64,000 bases of DNA from Cristatella mucedo (taxonomy: Eukaryota; Bryozoa; Phylactolaemata; Cristatellidae), in NCBI GenBank assembly GCA_009760855.2, contig WPIO01000001.1, forward strand, positions 5,726,001-5,790,000. Reading direction: 5' to 3'. The position numbers and the translations under genes are program-made. Numbering within the stretch: position 1 is the stretch's first letter; every line of letters starts with the position of its first letter. The notes below the pieces were generated by a model. It was given only the letters and a program-made list of their open reading frames with translations, had not been told where the DNA came from and searched no databases. Positions 47,240 to 57,090 of the stretch are shown piece after piece.

Positions 47240-47642
47240 AGTTGCTTGTCCCACTTTCTCTTTGTTGCGTGAGACGAAGTCTGTTGGCAACCGAATGCGT
47301 ACAGTTGCTTGTCCCACTTTCTCTTTTTCGCGTGAGACGAAGTCTGTTGGCTACCGAATGCCTACCGAAAGCCGCTTAGGCTGTGAGTGCGCTATACAAA
47401 ACTCTCCTGCGTAACACCCACACAGTCTTTATGGCTTTGTGGAGTTACAGACGGAGCTGTAACGTAATGTAAAGTAACTTATCTCCATCTGTAACTTGAT
47501 GGCACGAGGAGGCTGTAACTAGTGCAGCAGTTCAGCTAGGAGAGTTTTGTCTAGCGCACTCACAGCCTAAGCGGCTTTCGGTAAGCATTCGGTAGCCAAC
47601 AGACTTCATCTCACTCAACAAAGAGAAAGTGGGAAGCATAGC
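47240..47642. repeat. LINE-A 3' tails arranged as an inverted repeat with a direct partial copy
   Basis: About 100 bases at 47295-47408 ('cactttctctttttcgcgtg' through 'gccgcttaggctgtgagtgc' to 'gctatacaaaactctcct') recur as reverse complement at 47533-47637. A direct partial copy lies at 47242-47300. The right arm is the 3' end of the - strand LINE-A that starts at 50.6 kb; the left arm is the same tail in the opposite orientation. The spacer holds a smaller inverted repeat ('gttacagacggagctgtaac'). Confidence 0.85.
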
Positions 47643-50620
47643 TGAGTCAGGAGAGCAGTTGAGGTAGTAATTAGCATGGAAGTAGCAGCTCAGGACCGCT
47701 GGGAAGGATGAGCCATAGTCGGCAGCACGAGAGAGTAGTTGTCGTTTCGTAAGAATTGTGGAAGCGAGTTCCACTGTCTAGGACCTGCAGAGCTAAAGCT
47801 TCTGTCGCCAACGGTCTTTAAGCAAAAGAATGGAACAGCTAACTTATTGCCCATAGAGGACCTGAGGGCACGAGGAGGCTGGAATTGGTGCAGCAGTTCA
47901 GCTAGGTATGGAGGAGCCAAGCCGTGGCCGGCTTTGTGGGTCAGCATAAGAACTTTGCAATGTTTCCGTTGCTCAACCGGCATCCATTCTAGCTCTTTTA
48001 GCAAAAGAGACACGTGCTCAAACCTCTAGGACTTTAAGATTAACCTTGCAGCCATATTAAAAGCCAGCTGCAGTGACCTAATTTTTTTTTTTTATATACC
48101 CCAGCCAAAAGGGAATTACAATAATTAAGCCGAGACAGAACTAAGGAGCTAGTTAAATTTTTGGCAAGCCACTGTCGAAGACAGCTCCTAATCTTGGATA
48201 GGGATCAGACGTGATGGCTAGCTGTAGAAGCAGTCTTTGGAATGAAGCTTTTAAAATTGAGGCAGCTGTCGAAAACGACACCTAAATTTCGAGCACGTGG
48301 TGATGGTCGCACGACAGCATCACCTATTTAAAGAGCAAAGCCTTTTAATCCATCCACATGCTTAGGGTGTCATATGAGCACCAGTTCGGTTTTATCGTCA
48401 TTTAGTTTCAACAAGTTTTCTGACATCCAGGATTGAGGCAAGCATTCTGTTAATCAGTTGCTGCAGCAGATTCCGACGGTTTGAATGACAAATATAGCTG
48501 AGTATAGTCAGCATAAAAGTGACATCCTATTCCTTGGGCCTAAATCACTTCCCAGAGGTTGAGTATAAATGGAGAACAACAAGAATAAAAATACTAGCTG
48601 ATTTAACAGCCTCTTCTTGTATAGCGACAGCGACAGAAGAGCCTTGACGGCTATTACCACCGCTTGCAGTGGCGATAAAGGATCGCCCACCACAGGATTC
48701 GAAGCCACAACCTCAGGGCCGAGGTCGTGAAAAGCAACCGCCTTACCTAGTGAACCATTACGGCTCTTCGAGCAAGGACCGAGAACAGACACTGGAGGAA
48801 CTCCACAGGTGACCGGTCTCGTGGGTGAGACTTGACCACCACACGACACGGATTGAACATGATCAGACAAGTACGATTTAAACCGCGTCAGTGCTTCGTC
48901 TGCCAGACCAATCGTTGGTCTCAATCGTTAAAGTAGGGCATCGTGGTCCATGGTATCGAAGGCAGCTGGTAGATCTAGCAGAGCTAGGGCAGTGACATTC
49001 CCGTCGTCGTTGCCGCATAAAATGTCATTGTCAACACGGAGGAGAGCAGTTTCAGTGGAGTGCTGCCTCTTGAACAATGATTGAAATGTTTCCGACATGT
49101 CATTCTTTTCAGTATGTGCTATCACCTGCTTAGGGACAATTTTTTTCAAGAATCTTTGACAAAAAGAAAGAATAGAATCTGGACGGTAGTTTGCAAGGAT
49201 CTGTGCATCTAATCCAGGCTTTTTAAGCATGGGTCCAATGATTGCCAATTTGAAGGACTTGGGTACGACCCCTTTTACCAAGGAAGCATTACAAATCTCG
49301 GTTATGGCAGAGCTTAATTGGTCTGCCTGTGAAGACCACAGAAATGATGGCATAGGGTCTTCAGGAGACGAGCTATTTTTACTAAACCTCATTAAGGTAG
49401 CCACATCTCGCGCAGAAACATCGGAAAATCTTTTCTGTAAGGTCACAGGTTTCGATTCTGCAATTGCTTTACTTGGATGGGGCTTTATGGAGGCACGAAT
49501 GTGCACAATGTTTTTAGTAAAGAAGGCTGAAAACCTTTCGGTTGAGCCGTTAATATCTGGAGAGTCAGACCTCTCAGCATTGGTCAGTACATTTTATACC
49601 GTCTCATAAATTTGTTTTAGGTCTGGCTGACGGGATTTTAGTTTTCGAGTGAAAAAGAAGCGCTGGCTTTTTAAACTTCCGGTGAAAACTCGAAGGAAGT
49701 CTTTGAAATTGACTAGATCTGCATCTGACCCAGATTTCTTAAAATGACGTTCAAGCCTTCGCTTAACACGGTGCATCTTTTGAAGTTTTTTGTAAATTGA
49801 AAGGAATCTCTACGACTTTGTACACGAATATAATGAACGGGAACTTGATTGCCAAGAGCACTCAAAAGTGTCAGCTTCATTGCATCAGTGAGGGTATGGA
49901 GACTGTTGGTCGAGTCTGGGTGCAAATCAAGAAGAGCTGTATCACAAACAGATTAAAAAAATTTGCCTATGTGAAGACTTAAGTTACGTCGCTGGACAAG
50001 TTCGACATTACCCTGTACGTACAAGGGAGCACGAACAGTAAATGAGACAGAACAATGATCCGAGGGGATAAGCAGGAACACCACAAGGTCAGGGGGGCAG
50101 ACATCCTTAGTGATCACAAGATCTAGGATATGGCCACCGACGTGGGTGGTATGATTAACGTGTTGGACCAAACCCTAATTCTCCAGGCAGTCAAGATATG
50201 AACGGACCTGACTTTATAGGGTTGTCAACGTGAACATTGAAGTCTACAGCAATCAGTTAAAGCCTGCCACACACAAATATTTTAGCGAGGAGCTCCGAAA
50301 GCTCTTCTATAGAACAAGTCTAGACAGCCAGCATCACAACAGTGGGAGACGCCGTCTTTAATGAGGACCTGACTGCAACTGATTCAAACGATGGCCCATG
50401 CGAAAAACGGCATATCTTATAGCCAAACAATTCACGAGCAATAATTTCAACCTTGCCGCCAACCTTGTCAGAACTCAATGAAGCCAAGAGTAACTGGCTG
50501 CAGCTACTGGGCTTGTAAGAGACTCCTGTGCTGATAATTACCTGCAAGTTATCTTCAAAGCGCCGAGCATGACCGGCTGGAGTTTCAAAGGGTAATTATG
50601 CTGAAGTGTGAAACTAGCGC
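47533..50620 (-). mobile_element. LINE-A, CR1/L2-group retrotransposon, nearly full ORF2 length but decayed
   Basis: Read on the - strand from 50.6 kb: endonuclease-domain pieces 'KVEIIARELFGYKICRFSHG' (about 50450) and 'HVGGHILDLVITKDVCPPDL' (about 50120); then reverse transcriptase 'SLVKGVVPKSFKLAIIGPML' and 'KKPGLDAQILANYRP' (49200-49300), 'HSTETALLRV' and 'ALLDLPAAFDTMDH' (48950-49080) with the first catalytic Asp region, and 'VTCGVPPVSVLGP' (48790). A SINE insertion follows, then 'LLFSIYTQPLGS', and finally the C-terminal 'LTHKAGHGLAPPYLAELLHQ' and 'GPRQWNSLPQFLRN'. Several frameshifts make it inactive. It differs from the L2-like family at 58 kb in protein and tail. Confidence 0.9.
48588..48790 (-). 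mobile_element. tRNA-derived SINE nested in LINE-A
   Basis: On the - strand it runs from a head with 'gtaatggttcactaggtaag' through the B box 'gtggcttcgaatcctgtgg' and a body with 'ccactgcaagcggtggtaat' to the tail 'agccgtcaaggctcttctgt' and 'gaggctgttaaatcagct'. It interrupts the LINE-A reverse transcriptase exactly between the GVPPVSVLGP and LLFSIYTQ motifs, so it inserted later than the LINE. Confidence 0.88.
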
Positions 50621-50811
50621 TTCGTTACTAGAATCGAAGGTCCGAAATATAGCACCCGCTTGAGAAGCTGTTCGCCAGTTGTGCAGAAATGAAATGACTG
50701 TTATCCCTTATTTTGAGAGTCTAACCAAATCTGAGAGACCAGGTCACGAGGACTAAGCAATTGCCGCATGGGAGTTTCCTGTAATACTAAATAAGACTAA
50801 CCTTTGCTCAA

Positions 50812-50892
50812 TCGTTAGCCACTATTTTCCATCTGACTCAACAAAGAACAAGTTGAAAACCCAGCTGAATCAGGAGAGTGGAGGGGCAAGTA
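50812..50892 (-). mobile_element. LINE-A 3' tail fragment
   Basis: 'catctgactcaacaaagaac' followed by 'agctgaatcaggagagtgga' and 'gtagcgattgg' parallels 47608-47680 of LINE-A in the same order and orientation. Confidence 0.55.
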
Positions 50893-53010
50893 GCGATTGG
50901 ATAGCTGTCAAGGTCAGCTGGAAATTAAAAAATGTATTTGAATAGCGACCTAAGAGAACGTAATCTCTATCCAGGCATGCTTTACATATGCCGTTAAGGC
51001 TCGATTTCACGACCTTGGTTGTTTGAGGTAAGCACCCAAAGTGCCGGAATTGGCTTCAGGAGAACGATACCGCCGTAAGATTCTGTTTTTTCGGGTCCTA
51101 CACAAAACTCACTAAATTATTCTTCAACGCCCCATTCGCTGCCACTGTAGCGTCATTTTTGATTGTCCTTTGCTGTTACTTCTATGCTTAGTACTTAGCT
51201 CTGCTAATCACTTTCTGAAGACCCTCTGTAAATTACTAGGGTTTTGGGTGCCCCACAAAGAACTCAGCAACGTAACTTCCGCTCAGTGTGGTGGCTTTGT
51301 GATAAGGGAGGTAAGGTGCTCGCTCTTCACCACCGAGATCGTGAGTTCGAAACCTGCAGTGAGCGATCCTTTATTACCAGCTGCAAGGGATGATGAAAGC
51401 CGTTAAGGCTCTTCGGCCGCTATACAGATAAGGCTGTTAAATCAGCAAATATTTCTTTCAAGGCAGAGATGTCTTGTAATAACGAGAAGGTCCAAGCAGC
51501 CTACTAGATGAATGAGCAAAAACCGAACAGTTATACATCAGTCTGGAAATACTCAAAGACGCACGAGAGCTGCAAAGTTTGACTGAAACGCAGAGCAATC
51601 ACAGCTCAATACAATTGCTGAAGCGGGAAAACAGAAAGAGGTAGCTACCAAAGAAGTTGTGTGGAGCGAAATCAGAAGCGCTGAGAAAGAACCTTGCAAA
51701 AAGCATAGGACCTGCACTTCGCCAGCAGCATCCACCAAATGTGTTAACGATAAAAGGTAGTTATGGTGGGCCTTAAAGGCATAAGCCTAATGTGTCGCAC
51801 AAAATCAGTTCAGATGGAAGCCACTGATTTTTCAACCGTTACGCCAAAAAGTGGCAAAAATCAGCAGACTTCAAAGGCATTTCCTGACATGCACGTATTG
51901 GCAACTCGACGGAGAGTTTCGAAAGGCTTTTCTTGCAATCATTAAATAATAAATATAATTCATGTGTATAGTCCCATAAGAGAACTTAATCTCGGCTCAG
52001 GCGCTTCTCATTTGTTATGGCGCTCTAGCCCACGACCTCGGCCATCAAATACATTCACCTTGACCTCGGACATTAAAGGCGAGCACCACGATTAAGACAT
52101 CAGTAAGGGTCTTAAGATCACTGCCTGGTCAAAAGTGTATGCAGAGTAAAGGCCTGCCAAGTCACCAGAAGACGTGACTCTTGAGGCGGCGGCTTTCTAA
52201 ATAAATGCACTTGGCCAAGCATAGATCTGGTGAGCAAGCGATACTGAAGTCTAGCCATTGAATGATCGATCACTTACTCGAGTTCATGAATCGTATTACT
52301 TGCATAGCTTATGGGCTTGCTGCGAGTCTCGGATTCAAGTTCTGTTTTTTCCTGTGCTGCTTGTCGATTATATAATTACATTGATTACATTATTAGAAAT
52401 TTGTTTTGCCGGAAATTATTTGTATTGGTGTTAGGTTGCGTGAGTAAAGCTTTGCTTGTCACTTAACACGGCGAGCGTAGGTATGAGACGTCTGGCTAGC
52501 TCATGAGCATTTAGTTAAAAGGATGTTCAATATAGGAAATATACTGCAGTGAGCAGCAGCCCATCGCGAACATTAAGAAGGAAAGGCATTGCTAACGGTA
52601 GAAGACAACTGCTGCTCGAAGTCAGGCAAGCCTGCCATGACAGGATAACAACCACTTAGTAGGAGTCCACTTGTGGCTTCACCCCCATTTTCTAGCACAA
52701 CTTATACAACCACAATGACTATTAATTAGCTGAGTAAAGTCGGGACAAGTTTTTTTGCTGCCAGAGTGAACGGGTTCAGACGTTGAATGACTCGAAGGAC
52801 AGCGACGACAGCAGTTTCGCTTACAATAATAAAACTTCATCAGCAGCGATAAATCGGTCAGATTTGAAAATTACTCCTTCGAAGTCTTGCTATTTGGCAA
52901 TATAGATGTAATTTAAAAAATACAAGTTGTGAACAGCGTAAGAATCAGATAGCTTTACAAAGTTGTGCAACCTCGCAAAAAACTATGCCGTCTCCAGGTT
53001 CGAAAGGTAC
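50893..53010. other. Intergenic or intronic stretch, no gene recognised
   Basis: Apart from the SINE at 51285-51455, no recurring element or conserved frame was found. If the tentative last UBE2J2 exon at 53015-53050 is wrong, this region could still contain that gene's missing C-terminal exons. I looked for a membrane-anchor exon on the - strand and saw none that convinces. Confidence 0.45.
51285..51455 (+). mobile_element. tRNA-derived SINE
   Basis: The + strand A-box-like 'gtggctttgtgataaggga' is followed by B box 'gtgagttcgaaacctgcag', 'gagcgatcctttattacc', a body with 'gatgaaagccgttaaggctc' and the tail 'gctatacagataaggctgtt'. All parts of the family layout are present. Confidence 0.85.
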
Positions 53011-53014
53011 GGCA

Positions 53015-53050
53015 TCAATCTGCCTTTTGCTCCTTCAACTTATTCATTTC
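53015..53050 (-). CDS. Candidate last coding exon of UBE2J2 (tentative)
   Basis: After a strong acceptor ('tttttccag' on the - strand), 12 codons read EMNKLKEQKAD and stop. In phase 0 they follow exon 57091 (…LFPEIVE) to give a continuation resembling VEEIKQKQKAQ of UBE2J2 relatives. If right, the protein ends without the C-terminal membrane anchor. The match is short and 4 kb from the previous exon, so chance is possible. Confidence 0.35.
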   Translation of the reverse strand, partial: EMNKLKEQKAD

Positions 53051-53092
53051 CTGGAAAAAACAGATGGTAATATTAATTGTATTGCACCATTG

Positions 53093-53302
53093 GAGATTGT
53101 CATCTCTTTCTAAGCATCTTAAATATGCTGTAAAAGAAGCATGACCATATGGTTCGTGGTAACATGAATGATGTCAACATGTATAATAATAATAATAATA
53201 CATTTGTATAGCACCTTCGGAGAACTAAATCTCATTCTAAGCACTTTAAAGATGCTTTATAGAAAGTATCACCACACAGCAGGCACAATATAAGCAGGTA
53301 CA
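53093..53302 (-). mobile_element. L2-like LINE 3' tails, two decayed copies
   Basis: Two reverse-complement tails ('gagattgtcatctctttcta' and 'ccttcggagaactaaatctc') with adjacent short 3' UTR and a TAATAATAATAA run between them mark two truncated insertions in the same orientation. Confidence 0.65.
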
Positions 53303-54219
53303 TGCACACGAAAGATGCATCACAAAGACCCACGAAATATATCGCTCGACACCAAGCGCTACGAGTTTCTTCAGTGTTTCTTGTCCATTGCAGAACTCTC
53401 TTAAAAAAAGTCAAAGTTTTTCCGAACATCGGATACGGAAACCAATACAGATAAGACCTGGTTAAAGCATATCTTTTTGTGGTTTGACCGTGATAAATAA
53501 TGAATTACGTGCTTATCACATCTAAAGTGACTTAGAGGAGTGGAGACAAGGCACGGGACACTGCTCGAAACCATGTCTCGTGTACGCTCGCACGAAGGCT
53601 ACGGCTTTGGCTTCGCCGACTGTTAGAAACCTCTCGATCAGGTAAATCGTGCGTGCCTATTGCGGTTGCCAGGGTCGGTGAATTGGGAATAAAGCATAGA
53701 AAAGATACGCGGTCTCCTGAGCTCGGCCGCGCTTGCTTGGCATTTCCATAATTTTCTCGAGCCGACCTTCCTCAAAAACGCTGCTGTAAATCACTCTAAA
53801 TTAGTGGTCATCAGGCCTACTATAACCTCAATGTCCTGCATCTTTTGAGAGGTTTGGCTTATTTGTACAGTGCATGGTATAGAATCTGTTGACTTGTACA
53901 GGCACACATGTTAGGCTAACTAAAAAAACGTGACCTCGACTTTTACAAGTCATCAGAAGGTTAACAAGACGGCTGCAGTTACATCTAAAGATTGATTATG
54001 CTACCCTTGTTGCTTGCGCTAATTCGTGTGCCAATCGTTTTATTGGTATTTGACAAATATCAAAGAATGTGCAATCGGGGGAGAACAATCCCATTGGGAG
54101 AGGGCATAACTCCTCACTCCCTTAGATTCTCCCTTAATGCTTATCTTCGGAATTCTAACTCAACGTATAATAAACCCTTAGTACTATTTAACACGATTAT
54201 TTGCAATCTTAACCTGTTT
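53303..54219. other. Stretch with no recognised feature
   Basis: No gene, conserved frame or repeat family recurring in the window was found. Frames are short (the longest is 77 codons at 53992-54225 and resembles nothing known). Confidence 0.45.
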
Positions 54220-54227
54220 GCTTAGAC

Positions 54228-54413
54228 CAGTGGTTCTCAACCTTTCTAATGCCGCCCCTTTAATACAGTTCCGCATGCTGTGACGACCCCCAACCATACA
54301 ATTATTTGTGCAAAATGTGGAAATGCGTGTTTTACGATGGTCTTAAGTGACCTTTGTGAAAGGGTTGTTCGACCCCCAAATGGGTCGCGACACATACAGG
54401 TTGAGAGCCGCTG
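54228..54413. mobile_element. SPIN-like hAT MITE, copy 2 (186 bp) with target duplication
   Basis: It starts CAGTGGTTCTCAACC and ends GGTTGAGAGCCGCTG, inverted repeats with few mismatches. It contains 'taatgccgcccctttaatac', 'ggtcttaagtgacc' and 'cgacccccaaatgggtcgcg'. The flanking 8-mers are GCTTAGAC (54220-54227) and GCTTAGAA (54414-54421), 7 of 8 identical, the target-duplication length of hAT transposases. Ends and interior fit the SPIN group of hAT elements. It has no coding capacity and would need a transposase in trans. Confidence 0.88.
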
Positions 54414-54784
54414 GCTTAGAATGAGACCTGGTTGATATCGATCAACTACCCGACTATAAGCAACGCTACTCCGACAGGCGTCTCCTTCTTCCACAATCTC
54501 TTGTTTGGCGTCTACATGACAACAAGCTGCTAATGGTAGGCAGTAATCTATCGCCCTCAAGGTATCAAGTCCTCCATTATCTCATATTTCTCTGATCTCA
54601 TTTCCATTCTAAGTTCAACCAATCAATCTTTCGTCGTTATGGGTGATTTTAGCATTCATTTTGAAAAAACTTAATTGACGCCTTACGTGCCGAATTTCGT
54701 GCACTGTCTGACTAATTTTCTCTTGTGGCTCTTGTGCATGACCTTACTAACAACAAGGGTCAAACTCACGATCAAGTATTAACA

Positions 54785-56112
54785 ATAATAACTTAATATA
54801 GCACCCTCAGAGAACTCAATCTCTTTCTTGGCCCTTTACATTTGCTGCAAAGGAAGCACGATCGAATAGTTAGTGGTAACATGCTCAATGAGAACAAGAA
54901 TAACATGGTTAGGGGTGACATGCACAGGGTCGGCATGCAAATGTGGTTAGTGGCAGCATGCAGTGTCAGCACGCATAAGCACATAAAGGATGAATCATAC
55001 GGAATCACTAAATGCTGTGATAAATAGATGCATTTTTAGTTTCTTTTTAAATGTGGTCAAACCATTTTATTCATGCTGTTTTTATTTTATCAAGCAGGAT
55101 ATTACTCACCATTCAATTGCATTTCCCTTTGCAGCAAATGTAAAGCGCCTAGAAAAAGATTGAGTTCTCTGAGGGCGCTTTATCAAGTGCATTAACATTA
55201 TTATTATTATAAGTCAGGGGATGTCGTGACGCGAGTCGAAACTGAGTTCCAGGCTTTGGGAGCGTATGGACTAAAGGCACGGTCTCTAAAGGATTTGAGA
55301 TTTGTACAAGATATAGGTAAACAATTAGATTCCCAACAGTGGATGGTACGATGCTTAGCCCGGTGGGGGAGCAGTAGATCTGATAGGTAGGCTGGAGCCA
55401 AAGAGTGAAGGGACCTAAAAGTGAGCGATAGAATCTTGAAGTCGATGCGCTGCTTGACTGAGAGGCAGAGCAGGTCAGCAAGAAGTGGTATGATGTGACA
55501 ACTGCGACGGTCACGACAGACAAACCTAGCTGCAGAGTTCTGCACCAGCAGCAAGCACCTGATTGCACAGGCCGATAGACCAACATTAGTGAGTTACAGA
55601 AGTCGAGACGGGATGTCATAAATGCATGGACTAGTTTAGATGCGGTATCCCTGTCTAGTCAAGCCCAAATTTTAGGAAGGTTATGTAGCTGGAAGTAGGC
55701 AGATTTGACTGTGGAGCTTATGTGGTCATCTAATGAAAGGTCACTTTGGGACAGGACACGTAGATTTCGTGAAGATTCAACAGGAGATATGCTGGCAGAG
55801 CTGACTGTGAGAGTAAACCGTTCCAATTTCCAAATCAGACTTGGTTTGCTCATAGCTAGTAAGTTCGTTTGATCATAATTCAATTTAAGAAAGCTTGCTG
55901 CCATCCATGTGAGTATGACATCAATACATGCAGCAAGAGAGTTGAGAGAATTCGACGTGCTCGAGGGCTGGAAGGGATAAAAGCAAAGGTACAACTGAGC
56001 GTCATCTGAATAGAAATGAAAGCCTAGATTGTGCCTAGCAATCACATCGGCAAGAGGGAGAGTATAAATCGTGAAAAGGACCGAACCTAACACAGAGCTC
56101 TGAGGTACCCCA
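54785..56112 (-). mobile_element. L2-like LINE 3' half, interrupted by a nested L2 piece
   Basis: On the - strand from 56.1 kb: 'LGSVLFTIYTLPLADVIARH' and 'FHFYSDDAQLYLCFYPFQ' (RT palm; the usual ADD is SDD), '[20 protein letters not shown]', '[17 protein letters not shown]', '[20 protein letters not shown]', '[20 protein letters not shown]', '[19 protein letters not shown]', then the 3' UTR and tail at 54785-55050. A + strand L2 3' fragment (55052-55211) splits it between the ORF end and the 3' UTR. It is inactive but well readable. Confidence 0.92.
55052..55211 (+). mobile_element. L2-like LINE 3' end nested in the opposite-strand L2
   Basis: It contains the last part of the 3' UTR and the tail 'gcgcctagaaaaagattgag' followed by 'ttaacattattattattata'. 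The host copy resumes immediately after it ('gtcaggggatgtcgtg'), continuing from 'tttttaaatgtggtcaa' before it. Confidence 0.88.
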
Positions 56113-56340
56113 TACTTTTTGTGTCCTTATTTTTCTGTACTTACACTGTACATGTTACCACTAACCACATTTCACATGTTGACTGTGTACGTCGCCTCTA
56201 ACCGTATTATGCTTCCTGACATTCTGCATGTTAACACTAACCATTGGACTATGCTTCCTTTACAGCACATGTAAAGTGGCTAGAAAGAGATTAAGTTATC
56301 TGAGGGCGCTATACACATTTATTATTATTATTACTAATAT
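56113..56340 (+). mobile_element. L2-like LINE 3' end
   Basis: A + strand 3' UTR with 'gtgtccttatttttctgtac' and tail 'gtggctagaaagagattaag' precedes 'gggcgctatacacatttatt' and an ATT run. It abuts the RT motif of the preceding - strand copy head to head. Confidence 0.85.
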
Positions 56341-56494
56341 ATAATGCATATCTTAGTGGTAACAGGAACAGTTTCAACATGCATAGTATAGTTAGTGGTA
56401 ACGTGCACAATGTCAGGACGCATAAACATACAAGGTTTTCAGCATAGGGCAGCATGATTTTTGCCTCTGGGTCCTAGCCTATTATTATTATTGT

Positions 56495-56660
56495 TCTCCT
56501 TCTTCACGACCTCAGTCGTGGGTTCGAGCCCTGCAGTGGGCGATTCCTTATTTCCTAATGCAAATGTTTGCTGAAAGCCGTAAAGGGCCTCTTGCTGCTA
56601 TAAAAATGAGGACTTTGAATAAGCTATTTCTATTATTATTATTATTATTATTAATACATT
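56495..56660 (+). mobile_element. tRNA-derived SINE
   Basis: B box 'cgtgggttcgagccctgcag', then 'gggcgattccttatttcc', a body, 'gaaagccgtaaagggcctct', 'gctataaaaatgaggac' and a final (TTA)n tail. The tRNA-like 5' part is incomplete. Confidence 0.82.
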
Positions 56661-56784
56661 ATCTTTTAACGTGATTTGGCGCCACTTGAACACATTCACT
56701 GTTTAGTGTCAGATAATAAATTCTAGAGCGCTTTAAATTCATCCCACAAGTGCGACATTAAGGAGCAAAGCATCTCTGTACAGC

Positions 56785-56955
56785 CAAAAAATCAACCGAT
56801 TTAACAGCCTCATTTGTATAGCGGTAGAAGAGCCTTGACGGCTTTCACCACCGCTTGCAGTTGGCAATAAAGGATCGCAAATAGTAGGATTCGAACCAAC
56901 GACCTCGGTTGTAAAGAGCAAGCACATTATTTCCTGGTCTACCATGGCCCAGTAA
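56785..56955 (-). mobile_element. tRNA-derived SINE
   Basis: The - strand order is head 'gggccatggtagaccaggaa', B box 'cgttggttcgaatcctac', body with 'ccaactgcaagcggtggtga', 'agccgtcaaggctcttctac' and 'tgaggctgttaaatcggtt'. It is well preserved and lies just beyond the UBE2J2 exon at 57091-57171. Confidence 0.85.
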
Positions 56956-57090
56956 CAAAGGTAAGCAGTTGACTATGAATAAAATATATCGTAATTTAGA
57001 TCTGTGTTTCGTTGATCAAATAGTCGGTAGCTGTAGGGCAAACTCGAAAAAGGCATAGCGGTGTAGTTCATCATATTTCTGCTTGCTCAC

